Source: an uncultured Clostridia bacterium
Lineage (GTDB): Bacteria > Bacillota > Clostridia > Christensenellales > Aristaeellaceae
Length of the DNA stretch: 5,668 nucleotides
NCBI GenBank assembly: GCA_937934775.1
Contig: CALGYL010000321.1
Location: 1-5,668, forward strand
Direction: 5' to 3'
Part shown: in pieces, positions 1 through 3,750 of the stretch
Layout of the letters: every line of letters begins with the position of its first letter
Numbering within the stretch: the stretch's first letter is position 1
Notes under the pieces: model-generated
What the model was told of the DNA's origin: nothing
What the model saw: the letters and a program-made list of their open reading frames with translations, nothing else
Database searches by the model: none
Program-made: the position numbers and the translations under genes

Positions 1-211
1 TGAGCCTCCCGCGGCGCAGCCACCCGGCGTCATTAAAGGCGGGGAACCAGCCTAAACAAGCTTTGACGTAGGTGGGATTTTATTAAGCTACTGAAACCGT
101 AAGCCCGTCTGTGGGCGTGCGGCAGAGGGAATGTCAAATCGCAGACTGCGCTCGGAGACGCTTAGGTTCTCGGGTTTTCGGACAGGAGTTCGATTCTCCT
201 CACCTCCACCA
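1..211 (+). ncRNA. ssrA: tmRNA (transfer-messenger RNA), 3' part only
   Basis: tmRNA rescues stalled ribosomes by acting as an alanine tRNA and then as a short mRNA for a degradation tag. The sequence ends in a tRNA-like half: a T-arm with stem AGGAG/CTCCT (186-190 and 198-202) around the loop TTCGATT, then the acceptor strand CACCTCC followed by ACCA, with the encoded CCA at 209-211. The preceding TTTTCGGAC and the absence of a complete tRNA cloverleaf match tmRNA rather than a tRNA. The window starts inside the gene, so the 5' acceptor strand is missing and I could not identify a tag-coding stretch; it probably lies upstream. An intrinsic terminator begins three bases after the end, and an integrase remnant follows, fitting the known use of ssrA 3' ends as integration targets. 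Confidence 0.88.
190..211 (+). other. Putative integration attachment site in the tmRNA 3' end (attL-like)
   Basis: Tyrosine integrases of islands and prophages often recombine within the T-loop to CCA segment of tmRNA genes and restore the gene end with their own copy. Here that segment lies 74 bases upstream of an integrase start on the same strand, the usual int-proximal arrangement. No second copy of the segment is seen elsewhere in the window, so the other end of the insertion is either outside or lost. The exact crossover cannot be placed from one junction, and the limits given are inferred. Confidence 0.45.
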
Positions 212-213
212 TA

Positions 214-248
214 AAAGCCCTGCAACTATTGAGGTTGTGGGGCTTTTT
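214..248 (+). terminator. Intrinsic terminator of ssrA
   Basis: A 13-bp stem (214-226 with 234-246, two G-T wobbles) closes a 7-base loop and runs into five T residues at 244-248. The stem carries A residues on its 5' side opposite the T run, as in many bacterial terminators. It begins three bases after the encoded CCA of the tmRNA. Confidence 0.85.
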
Positions 249-254
249 CAAGTT

Positions 255-287
255 TTGGTAGACATTTTGGTGGAGGTTGGTAGACAT
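255..287 (+). repeat. Pair of 11-bp direct repeats TTGGTAGACAT upstream of the integrase start
   Basis: The 11-mer TTGGTAGACAT occurs exactly at 255-265 and 277-287, with start points 22 bases apart, close to two helical turns. The second copy runs into the ATG at 286. Short direct repeats beside an integrase gene and its attachment site are typical of arm-type integrase binding sites; that function is an inference here. Confidence 0.5.
268..277 (+). promoter_or_regulatory. Integrase ribosome binding site lying in an inverted copy of the tmRNA tail
   Basis: GGAGG at 272-276 stands 9 bases before the ATG at 286 and is a good Shine-Dalgarno sequence, which supports that ATG as the original integrase start. 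The surrounding TGGTGGAGGT (268-277) is the exact reverse complement of ACCTCCACCA (202-211), the 3' end of the tmRNA. In a read-through transcript the two could pair and hide the ribosome binding site. Confidence 0.5.
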
Positions 288-569
288 GGCTAGAATTTCA
301 CGCGAACGAATATCTCCTATGATGATGTGCGGAAGAAGTTCTATGTAAATTTTGATCACGGAGTGGGTGCCGATGGCATCCGCCACAAGACTGTAAAAAC
401 ATTTGACACTATTTCGGAAGCCCGCCGCGCATTGTCTGAGTTTGAAACAGATAAGGCTCGGGGCGATGTGATATCTCCAACAAAAACAACCGTGGGTGAT
501 TGGCTTTCGTATTGGCTTGAGAGCGTAATTAAAATTAACCGAGAAGAAACAACCATCTATCCGCACTGA
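286..569 (+). pseudogene. Tyrosine-type site-specific integrase, N-terminal remnant with frameshift
   Basis: The reading frame ending at 569 encodes KKFYVNFDHG, then RHKTVKTFDTISEARRALSEFE, then VGDWLSYWLESVIKIN. This pattern is that of the N-terminal AP2-like arm-binding domain and the first helix of the SAM-like core-binding domain of phage and transposon integrases. The family normally runs to about 350-400 residues; here the similarity stops after TTIY (near 560), and PH and a stop codon follow, so the catalytic domain is gone. The well-placed ATG at 286 (SD GGAGG) reads out of frame to a stop at 346-348. The integrase-like frame is open only from 294 and has no good start, so one base appears to be missing between about 286 and 320. 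The segment is more A+T-rich than the metabolic genes. I take it as the decayed end of an island integrated at ssrA; a sequencing error could explain the frameshift but not the truncation. Confidence 0.8.
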
Positions 570-572
570 TGA

Positions 573-618
573 CAGAAAAACCGCTTCCGGCGACCAGTGC
601 GCCGGAAGCGTGTTTCTG
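573..618 (-). terminator. Hairpin with T run on the minus strand, probable terminator
   Basis: A perfect 11-bp stem CGCTTCCGGCG (582-592 with 600-610) encloses a 7-base loop. Outside it CAGAAA (573-578) can pair with TTTCTG (613-618). Read on the minus strand the stem is followed by G and five T residues (580-576), the layout of an intrinsic terminator. It could stop transcription coming from the minus-strand dehydrogenase gene, although it lies about 270 bases after that stop codon. Confidence 0.5.
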
Positions 619-649
619 CCAACAGTAGCGCACACTGGTGGTAGAAACA
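582..649. other. Two adjacent hairpins with complementary loops (possible structured RNA)
   Basis: Hairpin 1 is the 11-bp stem 582-592/600-610 with loop ACCAGTG (593-599). Hairpin 2 starts at the next base: TGTTTCTGCC (611-620) pairs with GGTAGAAACA (640-649), ten pairs including one G-T, with a 19-base loop. The whole loop of hairpin 1 is exactly complementary to CACTGGT (633-639) in the loop of hairpin 2, so a 7-bp kissing contact is possible. TTTCTG (613-618) can alternatively pair with CAGAAA (573-578), which competes with hairpin 2. Strand and function are unknown, and no known RNA family was recognised. Confidence 0.4.
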
Positions 650-662
650 GCACCATAAGTCA

Positions 663-709
663 GTGCGCCGCCCGAAAATCCGTGAGGATTTTGGCGCACG
701 AAGCGCTTC
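663..709. other. Stem-loop with GTGA tetraloop followed by a 10-bp palindrome
   Basis: GTGCGCC (663-669) pairs with GGCGCAC (693-699), and AAAATCC (675-681) pairs with GGATTTT (686-692). This leaves a 5-base bulge on the 5' side and a GTGA loop, which is of the GNRA type if the plus strand is transcribed. The palindrome GAAGCGCTTC (700-709) follows directly. No coding sequence overlaps it. Confidence 0.45.
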
Positions 710-716
710 TTCCATC

Positions 717-747
717 GCATCAAAAAACCATACGGGTTTTTTGATGC
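717..747. terminator. Symmetric A/T-tract hairpin, possible bidirectional terminator
   Basis: GCATCAAAAAACC (717-729) pairs perfectly with GGTTTTTTGATGC (735-747) around a 5-base loop. Six T residues follow the GG closing pairs on each strand, so it could act in either direction. The G-C part of the stem is short, so efficiency is uncertain. It shares its last two bases with the next inverted repeat. Confidence 0.5.
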
Positions 748-790
748 TTAGACCGCTTCCGGCGCAATGAGCGCCGGAAGCGGTCTAAGC
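746..790. repeat. 20-bp perfect inverted repeat downstream of the dehydrogenase gene
   Basis: GCTTAGACCGCTTCCGGCGC (746-765) is matched without error by its reverse complement at 771-790, with a 5-base loop AATGA. The core CGCTTCCGGCG is the same as in the hairpin at 582-610, so the two are probably copies of one repeat. On the minus strand this is the second strong structure after the dehydrogenase stop codon and could protect the mRNA 3' end. No T run follows it directly. Confidence 0.75.
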
Positions 791-816
791 AGGACGGGAC
801 TTTATGGAAGGTCTGC

Positions 817-853
817 GCGGCTCCCTGTCGCGTTCAGCGCGGCAGGAGGCCGC
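817..853 (-). other. Imperfect stem-loop in the 3' untranslated region of the dehydrogenase gene
   Basis: GCGG and CTCC (817-824) pair with GGAG (845-848) and CCGC (850-853), and TGTCGCG (826-832) pairs with CGCGGCA (838-844), closing a TTCAG loop. This gives about 15 pairs with two single-base bulges. It lies 38 bases after the dehydrogenase stop codon and has no T run, so it is more likely an mRNA-stabilising or processing structure than a terminator. Confidence 0.4.
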
Positions 854-874
854 CTACGGAAATTGGTCAGGCTT

Positions 875-893
875 ATGTTTGGAGTTCGTATCA
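875..893 (-). repeat. Copy 1 of a 19-nt dispersed motif overlapping the dehydrogenase stop codon
   Basis: On the minus strand the sequence is TGATACGAACTCCAAACAT, and its first three bases are the TGA stop codon of the dehydrogenase gene. It matches 18 of 19 bases of the minus strand at 5545-5563, inside the right arm of the inverted-repeat element near the other end of the window. Confidence 0.55.
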
Positions 894-1661
894 GACCGTC
901 GTCCAGCCGCCGTCCACGGTGAGCAACTGTCCGGTGGTGTAGGAAGAAGCGTCCGACGCGAAGTAAACGAGCGCGCCGTCCAGCTCGCCGTCGCGGCCGG
1001 GACGGCCCATCGGGCAGAGGTTGGAGACCAGCGTGTGGAAGTCCGGATTGGAAAGGACGCCGTCGGTCATCTCGCTCGGGAAATACGCCGGGCCGATGGC
1101 GTTGACAGTCACGCCCGTCTTCGCCCACTCGTTGGCGAGCGCCTTGGTCAGCATCTCCACGCCGCCTTTGGAGGTGGCGTAGGCGCTGACCGGGAGCCCG
1201 GGCATGGCGACCGTGCTGTGGATGGAACCGATGTTGATGATTCGACCGTAGCCGCGGCCAATCATGTGCGCGCCGACCTCCCGCGCCATGTAGTAGACGG
1301 CGTTGAGGTTTGTGTTGATGACCGTGTTCCAGATCTCGTCGGACTGGCTCTCCGCGGGGCCTGTCAGGCCCACGCCCGCGTTGTTGACCAGAATGTCGAT
1401 CTTGCCGAATTTCGCGATCACTTCCGCCACCGCGGATTTGATCTGGGCGGCGTCGGTCACGTCCAGCTTGACCGCCAGACACTTCACGCCCTCGGCCTCG
1501 ATTTTCGCCTGGGTATCCTTTAATTTTTCCACGCGGCGGGCGGCGACGGCGACATCGGCGCCCTGGCGGGCCAATGCGAGGGCAAACTGTACGCCCAGTC
1601 CGGACGAAGCGCCGGTTACGAGGGCGACCTTTCCGGTCAGATCAAAGAGATTCTTTTTCAT
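891..1661 (-). CDS. Short-chain dehydrogenase/reductase (classical SDR), substrate unknown
   Basis: This 256-residue protein has the length and motifs of a classical SDR, a soluble NAD(P)-dependent oxidoreductase with a Rossmann fold. Visible are the cofactor loop TGASSGLG (16-23), the adenine-pocket aspartate in LDV (67), NNAG (93-96), a candidate catalytic Ser146 in INIGS, the catalytic YATSK (Tyr161, Lys165) and the C-terminal TVDGGW. Two arginines after the second strand (42-43) favour NADP(H), by inference. Ser146 to Tyr161 is 15 residues, two more than the usual 13. The opening FDLTGKVALVTGASSGLG and the GPAYFPSEMT segment resemble gluconate 5-dehydrogenase or KduD-like enzymes, but I would not fix the substrate. 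The start at 1661 is chosen because AAGGAGG lies 8 bases upstream; an in-frame start 15 codons earlier lacks such a site. It is divergent from the arabinose genes, so a link to sugar or sugar-acid use is plausible. Its TGA is part of a dispersed repeat. Confidence 0.93.
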   Translation of the reverse strand: MKKNLFDLTGKVALVTGASSGLGVQFALALARQGADVAVAARRVEKLKDTQAKIEAEGVKCLAVKLDVTDAAQIKSAVAEVIAKFGKIDILVNNAGVGLTGPAESQSDEIWNTVINTNLNAVYYMAREVGAHMIGRGYGRIINIGSIHSTVAMPGLPVSAYATSKGGVEMLTKALANEWAKTGVTVNAIGPAYFPSEMTDGVLSNPDFHTLVSNLCPMGRPGRDGELDGALVYFASDASSYTTGQLLTVDGGWTTV

Positions 1662-1669
1662 GAGAAGTT

Positions 1670-1676
1670 CCTCCTT
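1670..1676 (-). promoter_or_regulatory. Ribosome binding site that fixes the dehydrogenase start
   Basis: On the minus strand the sequence is AAGGAGG, a full match to the Firmicutes Shine-Dalgarno, with 8 bases to the ATG at 1661. It lies inside the 15-codon N-terminal extension of the longest open frame, so that extension is not part of the protein. Confidence 0.85.
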
Positions 1677-1691
1677 GTTTGGGATAAATCG

Positions 1692-1717
1692 GTAATCCGT
1701 AATCAATACTAGATTAC
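1692..1717. promoter_or_regulatory. Three GTAATC half-sites, possible operator for the dehydrogenase gene
   Basis: GTAATC occurs at 1692-1697 and 1699-1704, and its inverse GATTAC at 1712-1717. The last two form a 6-bp dyad with a 7-base spacer (19 bp in total). The dyad lies about 40-55 bases upstream of the ATG in an A+T-rich patch, where a minus-strand promoter would be expected. TAGTAT (1711-1706 on the minus strand) could be a -10 element, but I see no convincing -35. The regulator is unknown. Confidence 0.3.
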
Positions 1718-1919
1718 TTATTTATCTTACCCCGAAAGCTCGTCCGCGCACCGGCGAACCGGTTGCGGAACGGTTAAGATTTATCTCAGGAATGCAAATT
1801 CTGGGAAGAGCGGACGCAGATCCGCGGCATGACCGCGCGGAAATCCCCGCCCTCCGGCAGGCCATCCGCAAAGTCTTCTGGGGCCAAACACCTTTTTTCA
1901 TCGCCGAACGCGGATTGCC

Positions 1920-1948
1920 TTGCTGGTGACAAATTCTGCATGTATTAT
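1920..1948 (+). promoter_or_regulatory. Candidate promoter of the abfA-araA operon
   Basis: TTGCTG (1920-1925) and TATTAT (1943-1948) are 17 bases apart, the optimal spacing for the housekeeping sigma factor. TATTAT matches five of six -10 positions, but the -35 keeps only TTG. It is the most A+T-rich spot upstream of the operon. If used, it would leave a 5' leader of about 270 bases. Confidence 0.3.
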
Positions 1949-1958
1949 TATTACTGCG

Positions 1959-2013
1959 GGGCGCAAGCCCTCTTATCGCCTATATCCGGCGGCTTCCGGC
2001 TGCCCGGAAGGCC
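1959..2013 (+). other. Hairpins at the start of the presumed abfA leader
   Basis: GGGC-GCAA-GCCC (1959-1970) is a short stem with a GNRA-type loop. It is followed by CTTCCGG (1993-1999) pairing with CCGGAAG (2004-2010), which extends by two further G-C pairs past a one-base bulge to 2013. Both lie just downstream of the candidate promoter. They could shape the leader RNA, but no terminator or known regulatory fold is evident. Confidence 0.3.
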
Positions 2014-2212
2014 CTTGCGTTCGCCCGTTTCACGAAGCAGACAGAGAAAGCGCGAATGTCCCCGGGCGGAACGGCGCGCATGGCGGTATCGGGCATCGCC
2101 CGTCGCCGTCCGAAGCCAACCGCGTTTTTTTCACGCCCGAAGGCGAGTCCCGAGGCCGGACGCACACGTTCTGGTTTTCCGGAGAATTCATGGCCAATCC
2201 AACATACGAATC

Positions 2213-2219
2213 GGGAGAG
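2213..2219 (+). promoter_or_regulatory. Ribosome binding site that fixes the abfA start
   Basis: GGGAGAG lies 8 bases before the ATG at 2228. It supports this ATG over the in-frame upstream start at 1829, which would add 133 residues unlike the family. Confidence 0.65.
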
Positions 2220-2227
2220 AATACACG

Positions 2228-3736
2228 ATGAAAAAGGCAACCATGACGCTGGACAGGGCCTATACGATCGGAAAAATCGACCCTCGCCTCTACGGCTCCT
2301 TCATCGAACACCTGGGCCGCGCGGTGTACGGCGGCATCTACGAGCCCGGCCACCCCTCCGCCGATCAAAACGGTTTCCGCCGGGACGTGATCGATCTGGT
2401 GAGGAAGCTCGACGTGCCGGTCACCCGGTATCCCGGCGGCAACTTCGTATCGGGCTTTGATTGGGAGGACTCCGTCGGCCCGCGCGAATCCCGCAAGCAC
2501 CGGCTGGACTTGGCCTGGTTCACCACCGAAACCAACGAAGTCGGTATGCACGAGTTCGTCGAATGGTGCAAGCAGGCGAATACATCCCCCATGTACGCCA
2601 TCAACCTGGGCACCCGCGGTGTGGACGCGGCCCGCGCCGCGGTGGAATACGCCAACCATCCGGGCGGCAGCTACTGGAGCGACCTGCGCGCAAAAAACGG
2701 CGCAAAAGATCCCTTCGGCATCAAGCTGTGGTGCCTGGGCAACGAAATGGACGGCCCCTGGCAGATCAGCCACAAGACCGCCGCCGAGTACGGCCGCACC
2801 GCCAACGAGGCCGCCAAGGTCATGAAGTGGGTCGATCCCTCCATCGAACTGGTGGCCTGCGGTTCCTCCTCCTCGGAGATGAAAACCTTCGGCGACTGGG
2901 AACTGCAAATGCTGGACGAATGCTACGACAATGTGGACTACGTGTCGCTGCACCGCTACTATGGCAACCCCACGAACGACACCCCCGGCTTCCTGGCCCG
3001 CTCGATGGACATGGACGCCTTCATCAAAACCGTGGTCTCCATCTGCGACGCGGTGGGCGGCAAGAAGCATTCCAGAAAAAAGGTGCACCTCTCGTTTGAC
3101 GAGTGGAATGTGTGGTATCATAGCAGTGAGCAGGATCAGGATGTCTGGAAGCGGGACAAGTGGAACCGGGCGCTGCCGCTGCTGGAGGACGTCTACAATT
3201 TCGAGGACGCGCTGCTGGTCGGCTCGATTCTGAACACGCTGATCCGAAACGCCGACCGCGTCAAGATCGCCTGCATGGCGCAGTTGGTCAACGTGATCGC
3301 GCCCATTATGACGCGAAACGGCGGCGGCGCGTGGGCGCAGACCATCTACTGGCCGCTGCAGCAGGCATCGAAGTACGGCCGCGGCACCTCGCTGAACGCC
3401 ATCGTCTCCTCCCCCGTCTACGACTGCAAAGACTTCGAAGGCGTGCCGGAGCTGGACGCCACCGCCACCCTGGCGGACGACGGATCGGTCACGATCTTCG
3501 CGGTCAACCGGAATCCGGACGAGCCGATCGAGCTGACCTGCGATCTCCGGGATTTCCCATACCTTCAGAACGTCGCCCACTCGGTATTGCACCACGACGA
3601 TGTGAAAGCCGTCAACACCGAGGATCATCCGGACAACGTGAAGCCGGTGCCAGGCACAGGCGGGGTGCTGGACGGTGGCAGGCTGACCCTCTCCATCCCC
3701 GCGCTCAGCTGGAATGTGATCCGCTTGACCCAGTAA
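2228..3736 (+). CDS. abfA: Alpha-L-arabinofuranosidase, glycoside hydrolase family 51
   Basis: The enzyme removes terminal alpha-L-arabinofuranosyl residues from arabinan, arabinoxylan or arabino-oligosaccharides by a retaining mechanism. The 502-residue length and the start at MKKATMTLDR match bacterial GH51 enzymes, which have a (beta/alpha)8 barrel followed by a C-terminal beta-sandwich. Family signatures are IDPRLYGSFIEHLGRAVYGGIYEP (about 17-40), RYPGGNFVSGFDWED (67-81), the acid/base Glu173 in LGNEMDGPWQ, and the nucleophile Glu292 in SFDEWNVWY; known Geobacillus AbfA uses the corresponding Glu175 and Glu294. YVSLHRYYGN (238-247) and TIYWPLQ are also conserved. There is no signal peptide, so it should act in the cytoplasm on imported oligosaccharides. 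The start at 2228 is chosen for its SD and family length. araA follows after 14 bases, so they form one operon that frees and then isomerises arabinose. Confidence 0.95.
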   Translation: MKKATMTLDRAYTIGKIDPRLYGSFIEHLGRAVYGGIYEPGHPSADQNGFRRDVIDLVRKLDVPVTRYPGGNFVSGFDWEDSVGPRESRKHRLDLAWFTTETNEVGMHEFVEWCKQANTSPMYAINLGTRGVDAARAAVEYANHPGGSYWSDLRAKNGAKDPFGIKLWCLGNEMDGPWQISHKTAAEYGRTANEAAKVMKWVDPSIELVACGSSSSEMKTFGDWELQMLDECYDNVDYVSLHRYYGNPTNDTPGFLARSMDMDAFIKTVVSICDAVGGKKHSRKKVHLSFDEWNVWYHSSEQDQDVWKRDKWNRALPLLEDVYNFEDALLVGSILNTLIRNADRVKIACMAQLVNVIAPIMTRNGGGAWAQTIYWPLQQASKYGRGTSLNAIVSSPVYDCKDFEGVPELDATATLADDGSVTIFAVNRNPDEPIELTCDLRDFPYLQNVAHSVLHHDDVKAVNTEDHPDNVKPVPGTGGVLDGGRLTLSIPALSWNVIRLTQ

Positions 3737-3742
3737 AGGAGG
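3736..3742 (+). promoter_or_regulatory. Ribosome binding site that fixes the araA start
   Basis: AAGGAGG begins on the last base of the abfA TAA stop codon and ends 8 bases before the araA ATG at 3751. The tight spacing favours translation of araA by ribosomes finishing abfA. It also excludes the much longer in-frame start at 3160, which lies inside abfA. Confidence 0.85.
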
Positions 3743-3750
3743 AATTCTTT

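Larger units (their letters stand above)
1718..2227. other. Rest of the divergent intergenic region, no credible gene
   Basis: About 500 bases separate the dehydrogenase promoter patch from abfA. An open frame in phase with abfA runs from 1829, but its product is rich in Arg, Pro and Ser and resembles no part of a GH51 enzyme, so it is not counted as coding. The region holds a possible promoter near 1920-1948, small G+C-rich hairpins (for example ACCGG/CCGGT around a CGAA loop near 1751-1764) and a run of seven T residues at 2125-2131 without a good stem in front. No known riboswitch was recognised. Confidence 0.5.

Noticed and set aside
111..293. 60-codon open frame starting inside the tmRNA
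   Set aside because: It reads through the tRNA-like domain and the terminator, so it cannot be a normal protein gene. It is also not the tmRNA tag frame, which is short and lies further 5'.
162..656. 164-codon minus-strand open frame across the tmRNA end and the integrase remnant
   Set aside because: It overlaps the tmRNA 3' end and the sense-strand integrase frame, and its translation shows no recognisable domain.
570..800. CRISPR array
   Set aside because: The repeats here are inverted pairs forming single hairpins, with no regular direct repeats or spacers and no cas genes.
1829..2227. 133-codon upstream extension of the abfA reading frame
   Set aside because: It lacks a ribosome binding site and is rich in Arg, Pro and Ser. 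It matches no GH51 domain or signal peptide, and abfA has its normal family length from the ATG at 2228.
2030..3628. Long minus-strand open frame of 532 codons opposite abfA
   Set aside because: It is an antisense shadow produced by the high GC content of abfA: low-complexity His, Val and Gly content, no recognisable domain, and an unambiguous gene on the other strand.
3160..3750. 197-codon upstream extension of the araA reading frame
   Set aside because: It lies wholly inside abfA in another frame, while a perfect Shine-Dalgarno fixes the start at 3751 and gives the normal 496 residues.
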